A DNA stretch of 14,792 nucleotides from Candidatus Thioglobus sp. (GTDB lineage Bacteria; Pseudomonadota; Gammaproteobacteria; PS1; Thioglobaceae): assembly GCA_003978285.1 (NCBI GenBank), contig QOAB01000113.1, forward strand, positions 1 to 14,792. Reading direction: 5' to 3'. Made by a program: the position numbers and the translations under genes. The notes beneath the pieces were generated by a model. That model had not been told where the DNA came from and did not search any database. It saw only the letters and a list, made by a program, of their open reading frames with translations. The first letter of the stretch is position 1; the number at the start of each line of letters is the position of its first letter. Below are positions 8,674 through 14,792 of this stretch, one piece after another.

Positions 8674-9857
8674 AGCAACCCATCTTGTTTAAACATTTCG
8701 CGAATACCGCGCACCGCTTGACGAGTACGGTGCTCGTTTTCAATAAGGCCAAAACGCACATAATTGTCACCATAATCACCAAAACCAACACCAGGTGAAA
8801 CACCTACCTTTGCCACCTTAAGTAGTTTCTTGGTAAACTCTAATGAACCCAGTTCTTGATAAAATTCAGGGATTTTAGCCCAAACAAACATGGTAGCTTT
8901 GGGCGGCGTAACATCCCAACCAATTGATTGTAGTCCATCACATAAGACATCGCGACGATCTTGATACATGTCTGAAATCTCTTTAACACAGCTTTGGTCG
9001 CCTTCCAGCGCTTCAATGGCGGCTACTTGGATTGGGGTAAACATACCATAATCGAGATAGGATTTAATTTTTGCCAGGGCAGCAACAAGCATTGGGTTGC
9101 CAACCATAAAGCCCACACGCCAACCTGGCATATTGTAACTTTTTGACAGAGAGAAAAATTCAACTGCAATGTCTTTTGCACCCTCAACTTGCAAAATGCT
9201 GGGTGCCACATAGCCGTCAAAAACAATATCAGCATAGGCCAGATCTTGAACCACCCAAATCTCGTGCTCTTTGGCGATTTTGATAACGCGTTCAAAAAAT
9301 TCTAATTCAACACATTCAGTGGTAGGGTTAGACGGATAATTAAGCACCAACATTTTAGGCTTGGGAAAGGTGTTCTTAATTGAGCGTTCAAGCTCTGCAA
9401 AAAAATCATCATCAGGGCCACAAGGCACGTGCTGAATGTCCGCGCCAGCAATCACAAACCCATACGGGTGGATTGGATAGGCGGGGTTGGGCACCAATAC
9501 AGTATCCCCATTGCCTACAACAGCTTGTGCTAAGTTAGCCAACCCTTCTTTTGATCCAATGGTAACAATAGCCTCGGTTTCTGGATCTAGATCAACGTCA
9601 AAACGGTTTTTATACCAGCTGGTAATCGCGCGCCTAAGACGCGGGATACCGCGAGAAGTTGAGTAGCGGTGTGTGTCTTTACGGCGTGCCGCCTCTACCA
9701 ATTTTTCAACAATGTGGTCCGGTGTTGGCTGGTCAGGATTGCCCATACCAAAGTCAATAATATCTTCGCCACGCGCACGCGCCTCTGCTTTTAACTCGTT
9801 AGTAACGGCAAAAACGTAAGCGGGTAGGCGTTTAATTCGGGGAAAATCTTCGTTCAT
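8670..9857 (-). CDS. alaC: Alanine aminotransferase AlaC-type (PLP, class I/II)
   Basis: A PLP-dependent aminotransferase, probably interconverting glutamate plus pyruvate and 2-oxoglutarate plus alanine. The 395-aa sequence closely resembles E. coli AlaC (412 aa) as I recall it. Shared blocks are RLPAYVF at 10-16, the [11 protein letters not shown] block at 32-42, [16 protein letters not shown] at 63-78, TIGSKEG, NPAYPIH, NYPSNPT, D205 in VVQDLAYAD contacting the PLP ring, the Schiff-base lysine K239 in [12 protein letters not shown] and the carboxylate-binding R368 in VRFGLIEN. It lacks the E. coli C-terminal tail. Its ATG directly follows the FKBP stop (TAAATG) with no spacer and no Shine-Dalgarno, so its translation is likely coupled. 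Downstream it overlaps the unknown ATPase by 4 bp. Substrate preference cannot be proved from sequence; a related aspartate- or valine-type use is possible. Confidence 0.92.
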   Translation of the reverse strand: MNEDFPRIKRLPAYVFAVTNELKAEARARGEDIIDFGMGNPDQPTPDHIVEKLVEAARRKDTHRYSTSRGIPRLRRAITSWYKNRFDVDLDPETEAIVTIGSKEGLANLAQAVVGNGDTVLVPNPAYPIHPYGFVIAGADIQHVPCGPDDDFFAELERSIKNTFPKPKMLVLNYPSNPTTECVELEFFERVIKIAKEHEIWVVQDLAYADIVFDGYVAPSILQVEGAKDIAVEFFSLSKSYNMPGWRVGFMVGNPMLVAALAKIKSYLDYGMFTPIQVAAIEALEGDQSCVKEISDMYQDRRDVLCDGLQSIGWDVTPPKATMFVWAKIPEFYQELGSLEFTKKLLKVAKVGVSPGVGFGDYGDNYVRFGLIENEHRTRQAVRGIREMFKQDGLL

Positions 9858-10184
9858 TTATTTAATTGCTAGTAATTCTACTTCAAAAACAAGGGTTGCA
9901 CTTGGTGGAATAACATTACCCGCGCCCATTTCACCGTAAGCCAATTTTGATGGGATGGTTAGTTTGCGTTTGCCGCCTACTTGCATGCCATCAACGCCTT
10001 GGTCCCAGCCAGGAATAACCTGACCGACACCCAATTGAAAGTCAAACGGAGCGTTCCTATCAACACTGGAGTCAAATTTCTTGCCGTTGGTTAGCCAGCC
10101 GGTGTAGTGCATAGAAACATGATCGCCAGCCTTGCATACCGTGCCTTCGCCTAATGCTAATTCTTCAATGATGAGTTCTGCCAT
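9858..10184 (-). CDS. FKBP-type peptidyl-prolyl cis-trans isomerase
   Basis: A single-domain FKBP of 108 aa that accelerates prolyl-bond isomerisation. It has the size of FKBP12 and no signal peptide, so it is cytoplasmic, unlike FkpA. The FKBP12 active-site residues can all be matched: Y27 in HYTG, F37 and D38, F47 or F49, V56 and I57 in QVIPGW, W60, Y83 in LAYGE and F100 in LVFEVELL. The GTVCKAGD segment begins the fold as in bacterial minimal FKBPs. A candidate AGGA lies 10 nt upstream of the ATG. It sits in the operon 12 bp after the DUF2797 gene and abuts alaC. The family is clear; the client protein is unknown. Confidence 0.95.
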   Translation of the reverse strand: MAELIIEELALGEGTVCKAGDHVSMHYTGWLTNGKKFDSSVDRNAPFDFQLGVGQVIPGWDQGVDGMQVGGKRKLTIPSKLAYGEMGAGNVIPPSATLVFEVELLAIK

Positions 10185-10194
10185 GGTATTTTTT

Positions 10195-10198
10195 TCCT
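10195..10198 (-). promoter_or_regulatory. Ribosome binding site of the FKBP gene
   Basis: AGGA on the - strand, 10 nt before the FKBP ATG, overlapping the TAG stop of the DUF2797 gene. It is one of only about three recognisable Shine-Dalgarno motifs among the genes here. Confidence 0.45.
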
Positions 10199-10997
10199 AA
10201 TAAGTTAATGTTATGTTGTAAGAGCCAAATTTCCTAATATTGAGTACGCCCACATCCAAAATTAAATATTGCCCCTTAATGCCTTTTAACAACCCTGAAA
10301 TAAGCGGCGTTTTATCAAAGTTTAGTGAGCTGATTTTGCTTGGGTATTCTACCACAGGGTAATTAATTTCTAAAGTCTCGTTATTGAGCGTTTTTGCACC
10401 CAATTCATCAACTAATAATTGAACTTTTGGTAGCAACTCATCACGCACTTGTTTGAGGTCAATCGTCTCTACTTCATTTTTAAGCATTTTTCGCCAATTG
10501 GTTTTGTCACTCACAAAGTCTTTTAGTGCGACTTCTATTTGTCCAGATTTAAGGCGAGAGTCTACTTCTAGTATGGGCAGCGCACTGACAGCACCTTGGT
10601 CAATCCATCGATTTGGGATGTTAGACTTTCTCGTAATGCCAACCTTAACACCGGATGAATTTGCCAAATAAATTACGTGCGGGGTAAAGCAATTATCTAG
10701 CCCCCAGTTCGGCTCTCGACAAGTGCCTAGGTGGTGGTGACAGGTTTCTGGCTTCATAATACACAAATCACAACGGGCCAATTTTTGACAACAGGGATAA
10801 CAATAGCCCTGAGAATAACTTTTGTTGGTGGCCTTGCCACAATTCGCACAGTTGATTTGGCCATTAAATTCTAATTGTATGGTTTCACCAATCAAGTCGT
10901 TCATATTGACCAACTTATTGCCAATTGGCAGCTGATATTGTGCTGTACCCATGCTGAGACTGGTATGCATTTTGCTAATGAGTCCGTTTAGCTGCAT
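10197..10997 (-). CDS. DUF2797 protein with cysteine cluster and GIY-YIG-like segment
   Basis: A 266-aa protein that I recognise as DUF2797; function unknown. The N-terminal third has many cysteines: C50 and C53 (CANC), C66, C69 and C70 around YCYPCC, C76 and C79 (CDLC), C86 followed by HHH, C93 and C103, consistent with two or more zinc sites. It then runs into VIYLANSSGVKVGITR (108-123), R130, E154 in SGQIEVAL and NW at 166-167. The order Y...VGIT...R...E is what degenerate GIY-YIG nuclease-fold domains show, so nucleic-acid binding or cleavage is a reasonable guess. No signal peptide or membrane helix is seen. The ATG lies 4 bp after the purC stop without a Shine-Dalgarno, so it is probably co-transcribed and coupled. 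The family is fairly sure; the role is inference. Confidence 0.85.
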   Translation of the reverse strand: MQLNGLISKMHTSLSMGTAQYQLPIGNKLVNMNDLIGETIQLEFNGQINCANCGKATNKSYSQGYCYPCCQKLARCDLCIMKPETCHHHLGTCREPNWGLDNCFTPHVIYLANSSGVKVGITRKSNIPNRWIDQGAVSALPILEVDSRLKSGQIEVALKDFVSDKTNWRKMLKNEVETIDLKQVRDELLPKVQLLVDELGAKTLNNETLEINYPVVEYPSKISSLNFDKTPLISGLLKGIKGQYLILDVGVLNIRKFGSYNITLTY

Positions 10998-11001
10998 GAG
11001 A

Positions 11002-11880
11002 TTAAGTTTGGGTTAGTAGGGTTTGTACTTCCAAGTATTTGTCGGCTGTTTTTTGAACGATGTGCTTGGGCAGTATTGGTGCAGGTGGGGCCTTGTTCCA
11101 ATCTAATGTTTCTAGATAGTCGCGTACAATTTGCTTGTCAAAACTTTTTGGGCTGGTACCTACTTGGTAATCTTCTTTCGACCAAAATCGCGAAGAGTCT
11201 GGCGTTAGCACTTCGTCCATCAAAGTAAGTCGGTTATTCTCATCAAGACCAAATTCAAATTTAGTGTCAGCAATAATAATGCCACGCGTTAATGCATAAT
11301 CAGCCGCAAATTGGTAAAGCGACAAACTGACTTGTTTAACTTTCTGAGCCATGTCTTCGCCTAATATGTCCACAGTCGCAGCAAAATCAATATTTTCATC
11401 GTGCTCGCCAACAGCTGCTTTACTAGATGGCGTGTAAAGCACTTCAGGTAATTTTTCTGCCAGTTGTAAGTTGTCTGGCAATTTGGCGCCACAAACACTG
11501 CCTGTGTTTTGGTAATCTTTCCAGCCGGAGCCAATAATATAACCTCGAACAATCGCCTCTACCGCTAAAGGCTTGAGTTTTTTCACAATAATAGCGCGAC
11601 CTTCAACTTGTTGAATTTCAGTTGTGTTTAGTACATTGCTTAATGGCTCATGAGTTAAGTGGTTGGGAATGATGTGCTGAGTCTTGTCAAACCAAAAGTT
11701 AGCCACACGGGTGAGTACTGCGCCTTTTTGACTGATTGGCACATCAAAAACAACATCAAACGCACTGAGGCGGTCCGTGGTGACAATAAGCATGCGCTTG
11801 TCGTCAATATCATAAATATCGCGAACCTTGCCTTTCTGGATTAAAGGTAGGCTAAGCGAAGTTTCGAATAGTGTTTGCAA
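11002..11880 (-). CDS. purC: Phosphoribosylaminoimidazole-succinocarboxamide synthase PurC, long form
   Basis: PurC (SAICAR synthetase) joins aspartate to CAIR using ATP in de novo purine synthesis. At 292 aa it belongs to the long form, similar to yeast Ade1, and not the roughly 237-aa E. coli form. Motifs are the ATP-binding GKVRDIYD at 17-24, VTTDRLSAFD followed by VVFDVPI, the KGAVLTRVANFWF block, EAIVRGYIIGSGWKDYQ with its active-site arginine and TKFEFGL with DEVLTPDSSRFW near the C-terminus. The start is a TTG at 11878-11880: the family N-terminus (MxTLFET) fits there, no ATG or GTG is in frame nearby, and no Shine-Dalgarno precedes it. It is first in the eight-gene - strand operon and is divergent from the small exported protein gene across 110 bp holding a palindrome. 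Confidence 0.95.
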   Translation of the reverse strand: MQTLFETSLSLPLIQKGKVRDIYDIDDKRMLIVTTDRLSAFDVVFDVPISQKGAVLTRVANFWFDKTQHIIPNHLTHEPLSNVLNTTEIQQVEGRAIIVKKLKPLAVEAIVRGYIIGSGWKDYQNTGSVCGAKLPDNLQLAEKLPEVLYTPSSKAAVGEHDENIDFAATVDILGEDMAQKVKQVSLSLYQFAADYALTRGIIIADTKFEFGLDENNRLTLMDEVLTPDSSRFWSKEDYQVGTSPKSFDKQIVRDYLETLDWNKAPPAPILPKHIVQKTADKYLEVQTLLTQT

Positions 11881-11922
11881 GGGCGTGTTTTGTTGATAAT
11901 TTTTACCAATATTTTAACCTTA

Positions 11923-11950
11923 ATCCTAACATCGAAAATACGAATGTCAG
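11923..11950 (-). promoter_or_regulatory. Candidate sigma70-type promoter of the purC operon
   Basis: On the - strand, CTGACA (11945-11950; five of six bases match the -35 consensus) is followed 16 bp later by TAGGAT (11923-11928; four of six match the -10). Transcription would start about 35 nt before the purC TTG. It is the best pair in the intergenic region, but still a by-eye assignment. Confidence 0.45.
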
Positions 11951-11968
11951 ACGCATTAATGCGCGTCT
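11949..11968. repeat. Palindrome in the divergent promoter region
   Basis: AGACGC (11949-11954) and GCGTCT (11963-11968) form a 6-bp inverted repeat around an 8-bp core; inside it, GCATTAATGC (11953-11962) is a perfect 10-bp palindrome. It abuts the candidate -35 of purC and occupies the -35 region of the candidate + strand promoter, so a bound dimeric regulator could act on both. The ACGCA...GCGT arms faintly recall a PurR box, but the centre does not match. Confidence 0.5.
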
Positions 11969-11969
11969 A

Positions 11970-11978
11970 TGGTAAAAT
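11970..11978 (+). promoter_or_regulatory. Candidate extended -10 promoter of the exported protein gene
   Basis: TGGTAAAAT reads as an extended -10 element (TGn followed by TAAAAT, five of six consensus bases). There is no good -35; the palindrome fills that place. The start site would fall near 11985, leaving only about 6 nt before the ATG at 11991, so the mRNA would be almost leaderless, consistent with the lack of a Shine-Dalgarno. Confidence 0.4.
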
Positions 11979-11990
11979 TCACATCATAGT

Positions 11991-12602
11991 ATGTTGATAA
12001 AAAATTTTCTAATTACTGCCCTACTAATAGCCCAATTTTCAACGGCTTCACCATTGACCGATGGTGCGTTACGGCTAATTCAAGTGGGCAACGAAATTGG
12101 TTCGCGCGATGTGGTGATGCGCGGACAGTCTTTACTAATGAAAGGCGCTTTCGACCTAAATGATTTTGATGCTGTGTACGAAACTTCTAAGCAAATGCGT
12201 TATGGCAATACGCTTATGGGTCATCTGCCACAAGTTCGTATTGCCAACGAGATATTGATTAAATTGGTGAGACAAAGTCATGACCCTGCATTATATGACT
12301 ATGCATTGTATTTGCTGGACGGCGATGGTGGTTTTGTTAAAAATGACTTTTTGGCCTTAAATTTATTTGAGGAATCTTTTGAAGCGCACGGTAATGCAAA
12401 TTCTGCCTTTATTGCAGCTGTTATTAGAAACGAATCTTTGGTACCTGGTACTAAAGATAAACAACGTATTGGTGAGTTGATTACGTTTGCGGTTTTAAAC
12501 AAGGTTAAGGGTGCATCTGAATACCAAGCTCAATATGTAGATAGCGGATATTGGAGAAGTCTTGATGTTAAACATTGGCGAGACTGGATAGCCAGCCAAT
12601 AA
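11991..12602 (+). CDS. Small exported protein with a Sel1-like repeat, function unknown
   Basis: A 203-aa protein I cannot name. Residues 1-19 form a signal peptide: K4, a hydrophobic core (FLITALLIAQF) and a likely signal peptidase I site around STAS, so the mature protein should be periplasmic. The segment at about 99-135 (YALYLLDGDGGF..., then DFLALNLFEESFEAHGNA) follows the Sel1/TPR-like pattern of a small helix, a G-x-G turn, a D-x-x-x-A helix and an AxxxG ending, and the rest looks alpha-helical; one degenerate repeat is clear and others are possible before and after. It is a single-gene transcription unit on the + strand, divergent from purC and ending 1 bp from the convergent M23 gene. 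A role in envelope protein interactions is a guess from the fold. ATG chosen because it starts the signal peptide; no Shine-Dalgarno. Confidence 0.8.
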   Translation: MLIKNFLITALLIAQFSTASPLTDGALRLIQVGNEIGSRDVVMRGQSLLMKGAFDLNDFDAVYETSKQMRYGNTLMGHLPQVRIANEILIKLVRQSHDPALYDYALYLLDGDGGFVKNDFLALNLFEESFEAHGNANSAFIAAVIRNESLVPGTKDKQRIGELITFAVLNKVKGASEYQAQYVDSGYWRSLDVKHWRDWIASQ

Positions 12603-12639
12603 TTTACAAGCTATGCAAGATCGTATTGGCCTTGTTTTT
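12595..12639 (+). terminator. Weak candidate terminator for the exported protein gene
   Basis: GCCAATA (12595-12601) and TATTGGC (12624-12630) can pair as a 7-bp stem with a 22-nt loop, followed by CTTGTTTTT. The long loop and modest GC content make it a poor intrinsic terminator, and it overlaps the 3' end of the opposing M23 gene. It is listed because it is the only stem plus T-tract near this gene end. Confidence 0.25.
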
Positions 12640-13440
12640 AAAGCGCCAAAAGTCAGTATGGGCAACTTGTTTTTGCTTAGGTAGCGGATGGGTCAGCGGA
12701 TTTTTTCGAATACCTTTATAGCGCAATTCATAGTGTAAATGAGGCCCAGTTGAGCGCCCAGTTGAACCTACATAACCAATAACTTGGCCTTTTTTAACTT
12801 TAGAAGAAGGTTTTAGTCCGCGTGCAAATTTAGACAAGTGCGCATAAACAGTGGTGTAATTACTGCCATGCTTAACGTAGACGACATTACCCAATACACC
12901 CATGTTTTTCCTGCGTTGGATAATACCACTAGCTACAGAATAAACCGGTGTACCTTTTTTAGCAACAAAGTCAACCGCTCTATGTGGCCGCCAAGTTTTT
13001 AAGATGGGGTGAAGCCGTTTTCTTTGAAACTTAGAGCTGATTCGGCTATGTTTCAAAGGGTATTTAAGGAATGAGGGATATAGTGTACGCCCATTAATAT
13101 CATAATAGCCTGTGCGCCCGTGTTTATCGGTATAAGAAAAAACAGCCACGCTTTTTGTTGCGCCTATGTAAATGAGCGCACTGGGATTAGCCCCATGCTT
13201 GCCAACAATAATAAATCGATCGCCTTTTCGAAGATCCTTATTGAAATCAATTTCCCATGAAAATATGCGTATTAAAGTTTTAACAATTTTTGGACTGATG
13301 TTGGCTTTTTTTGCATCATAATTAAGCGACCGAGTAATAATGATGGTAGAGTGATCAAGCGTATTAGCGCCATACGCCAATACACTCGATGGGCTGATTA
13401 ACAGCAAAGAAATAATTAGAAATAAAGCGCGTTTAAGCAT
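12604..13440 (-). CDS. Exported M23 (LytM-type) murein endopeptidase, short MepM/Csd3-like
   Basis: A zinc metallopeptidase that should cut peptidoglycan cross-links in the periplasm. The 278-aa product begins with a signal peptide (K3, R4, then a hydrophobic run to VLAYG at about 20-24). Residues about 48-125, including ISPKIVKTLIRIFSWEIDF and RKGDRFIIV, resemble the inner N-terminal domain of MepM/Csd3 proteins. The catalytic domain has HRAVD (H153, D157), YAHLS (H201) and PHLHYE (H234, H236), giving the complete LytM site (H-x3-D and H-x-H). It is much shorter than E. coli MepM (about 440 aa) and lacks the LysM/OapA-like front region. The start is ATG at 13438-13440; an upstream in-frame TTG (13452) would add four residues but is less likely. 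It overlaps dxr by 8 bp and ends 1 bp from the opposing gene. It occupies the place where rseP usually follows dxr. Confidence 0.92.
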   Translation of the reverse strand: MLKRALFLIISLLLISPSSVLAYGANTLDHSTIIITRSLNYDAKKANISPKIVKTLIRIFSWEIDFNKDLRKGDRFIIVGKHGANPSALIYIGATKSVAVFSYTDKHGRTGYYDINGRTLYPSFLKYPLKHSRISSKFQRKRLHPILKTWRPHRAVDFVAKKGTPVYSVASGIIQRRKNMGVLGNVVYVKHGSNYTTVYAHLSKFARGLKPSSKVKKGQVIGYVGSTGRSTGPHLHYELRYKGIRKNPLTHPLPKQKQVAHTDFWRFKNKANTILHSL

Positions 13441-14584
13441 ACTTAGCAACAATTTGAGAGGCTAGGCCTCGCGCTTCTTGGTCATTGGCAATAATGGCAT
13501 CAAGATTGTTTAAAGCAGCGTGTTTTGTTTGAGCAAGCGTTTGTTTAATAACCTGAGGAATGTCTAAGAAACCAATGGTTTTATTTAAAAACGCATCAAC
13601 TGCAATTTCATTGGCGGCGTTAATCGTGCCCATGGCATTTCCACCTTGTTTTAGCGCTTCAAAGGCCAGTTTGAGACAGGCGAATTTTTCAAGGTCTGGT
13701 GTATAAAATTCTAGCGGTGAGTTGTTAGCTAAGTCTAGTGGTGCAACGCCAGAGCTAATGCGCTGAGGATAAGCCATTGCATAGGATATAACACTGCGCA
13801 TATCAGGATTGCCCAGTTGCGACAAGGTGGAGCCGTCATTAAAATAAACCGAAGAATGAACAATGCTTTGTGGGTGCATAACCACATCAATTTGCTCAGG
13901 CTTTAGGTCGAATAAATAATAAGCCTCAATTACTTCCAGTCCTTTGTTCATCATCGTGGCTGAATCAACTGAAATTTTTCGACCCATAGACCAGTTTGGG
14001 TGGGCGCAAGCTTCATCAGGGGTTATTGATTGTAGCTTATTTAATGGCGTGTGCAAGAACGGACCACCACTGGCAGTGAGTTGAATTTTACTAAGCCCTG
14101 AGCGACCACCTTGTAAACACTGAAAAATAGCGCTGTGTTCTGAATCAACAGGAATGAGCTCTGCACCAGAGTGCTTAACCGCATCCATAAAGATGTCACC
14201 CGCTAAGACCAAGGATTCTTTGTTGGCTAGCATGATGCGTTTGCCTGCCTTGGCGGCCGCAAGCGCTGAGGACATGCCTGCAGCACCTACAATGGCTGCC
14301 ATGACATAATCGGTTTGTTGGTGTGCGGCAATATCACACAAAGCTTGCTCGCCACTGAGCACCTGAGTGTCGTTATTGAGTGCAGCTTGTAACTTGTCGG
14401 CCGCTTCTTCATTCGTCATGACGGCATAAGTTGGCTGATATTGGCGACACAATTCAAGCATTACCTGCCAGTTGGTATTAGCACTAAGGGCAAAGATGTT
14501 AAATTGATCAGGATGTTGGTCAACCACAGATAAGGTGCTTTTACCAATAGACCCGGTAGCGCCTAAAAGGGTTATATTTTTCAT
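13433..14584 (-). CDS. dxr: 1-deoxy-D-xylulose-5-phosphate reductoisomerase Dxr
   Basis: Dxr (IspC) converts DXP to 2-C-methylerythritol 4-phosphate with NADPH, the first committed step of the MEP isoprenoid pathway, in the cytoplasm. The 383-aa length is normal (E. coli 398). Motifs are the NADPH-binding [11 protein letters not shown] at 8-18, [10 protein letters not shown] at 120-129, the metal ligands D147 and E149 in [35 protein letters not shown] with the third metal-site glutamate and the flexible-loop region HPNWSMG. Its ATG overlaps the cdsA stop (ATGA) by 4 bp, and its 3' end overlaps the M23 gene by 8 bp, so all three are probably translated from one mRNA. cdsA-dxr is the standard proteobacterial order; the downstream gene is not. 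Confidence 0.98.
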   Translation of the reverse strand: MKNITLLGATGSIGKSTLSVVDQHPDQFNIFALSANTNWQVMLELCRQYQPTYAVMTNEEAADKLQAALNNDTQVLSGEQALCDIAAHQQTDYVMAAIVGAAGMSSALAAAKAGKRIMLANKESLVLAGDIFMDAVKHSGAELIPVDSEHSAIFQCLQGGRSGLSKIQLTASGGPFLHTPLNKLQSITPDEACAHPNWSMGRKISVDSATMMNKGLEVIEAYYLFDLKPEQIDVVMHPQSIVHSSVYFNDGSTLSQLGNPDMRSVISYAMAYPQRISSGVAPLDLANNSPLEFYTPDLEKFACLKLAFEALKQGGNAMGTINAANEIAVDAFLNKTIGFLDIPQVIKQTLAQTKHAALNNLDAIIANDQEARGLASQIVAKYA

Positions 14585-14792
14585 AGTAGGTTTAAGCCCA
14601 GTAGAAAAAATGGTGCTGCTGCGGTAAGTGAATCGATCCGGTCTAACACACCACCGTGGCCGGGCAGAATCTGCCCACTGTCTTTCATGCCTGATTCACG
14701 TTTAAATAAACTTTCGAACAAGTCACCCAAAACAGAAACACTGGCAACAACAATTGTTAGTAGTAGATAGCCAAAATACTTTTCAGTTGCGA
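14581..14792 (-). CDS. cdsA: Phosphatidate cytidylyltransferase CdsA, C-terminal part
   Basis: Only the last 69 codons plus the stop are in the window; the gene runs off the right edge. CdsA makes CDP-diacylglycerol from phosphatidate and CTP, an integral inner-membrane enzyme of phospholipid synthesis. The visible part has a membrane-like stretch ([16 protein letters not shown]) and then the full CDP-diglyceride synthetase signature: [10 protein letters not shown], then MKDSG, then [13 protein letters not shown], followed by a final hydrophobic helix ([11 protein letters not shown]). The metal-binding aspartates of the signature are intact. The stop TGA overlaps the dxr ATG. No listed open reading frame covered this gene because it lacks a start inside the window; the call rests on manual translation of the reverse strand. 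Confidence 0.95.
   Translation of the reverse strand, partial: ATEKYFGYLLLTIVVASVSVLGDLFESLFKRESGMKDSGQILPGHGGVLDRIDSLTAAAPFFLLGLNLL

Noticed and set aside
11951..11966. PurR operator in front of purC
   Set aside because: By eye only about 10 of 16 bases match the E. coli PurR box and the central CG is absent; PurR is not expected outside a few gammaproteobacterial orders.
13441..13452. TTG start for the M23 gene four codons upstream
   Set aside because: An ATG at 13440 directly begins a normal signal peptide; the upstream TTG adds nothing.
13458..13470. GAGGC-TAG-GCCTC hairpin before the M23 start
   Set aside because: A 5-bp stem in the coding end of dxr, explained by codons, with no sign of a regulatory role.
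1..14792. tRNA, rRNA, CRISPR, insertion sequence, phage or defence genes
   Set aside because: Nearly every base is accounted for by core genes, and no repeat arrays, transposase motifs or tRNA-like sequences were seen on either strand.

Overview
The window is a dense block of bacterial core genes, with base composition roughly 40-45% GC judged by eye. The protein set (SecA with a C-terminal zinc motif, class II PyrC, RibF, MutY, AlaC, Dxr, CdsA) is proteobacterial and most like Gammaproteobacteria. The long PurC, the AnmK/PyrC/SecA grouping and the SD-poor, very compact layout would suit a streamlined marine sulfur-oxidiser of the SUP05/Thioglobaceae type. That placement is inference from memory, not something the sequence proves. 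There are no rRNA or tRNA genes, insertion sequences, phage genes or CRISPR arrays, and no gap between genes exceeds about 110 bp.

Layout. (1) Positions 75-4843, + strand: secA-anmK-pyrC, with each stop overlapping the next start, meeting ribF tail to tail with a 4-bp overlap. (2) Positions 4840-11880, - strand: one apparent eight-gene operon read from purC: purC, a DUF2797 protein, an FKBP prolyl isomerase, alaC, an uncharacterised P-loop ATPase, metA, mutY, ribF. Spacing runs from a 4-bp overlap to 32 bp. (3) Positions 11881-11990: the only real intergenic region, a divergent promoter carrying a palindrome between purC and a small exported protein. (4) Positions 11991-12602, + strand: that exported Sel1-like protein. 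(5) Positions 12604-14792, - strand: cdsA (partial)-dxr-M23 endopeptidase, again overlapping.

How the genes work together. SecA drives protein export; AnmK recycles anhydro-muropeptide sugar; PyrC and PurC serve pyrimidine and purine synthesis; RibF makes FMN and FAD; MutY protects against 8-oxoG mutations; AlaC and MetA handle alanine and methionine nitrogen/sulfur metabolism; CdsA and Dxr supply phospholipid and isoprenoid precursors; the M23 enzyme cuts peptidoglycan.

Most of this is ordinary housekeeping, and I see no large undescribed system. The best leads are: the unknown ATPase translationally coupled to alaC and metA; a MetA whose specificity-determining residue and nucleophile elbow differ from E. 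coli; a probable one-base frameshift at the 3' end of mutY that removes a recognisable C-terminal tail; a DUF2797 protein that reads like a zinc cluster fused to a degenerate GIY-YIG nuclease fold; and a palindrome shared by two divergent promoters. dxr is also followed by an M23 peptidase where rseP is usual.
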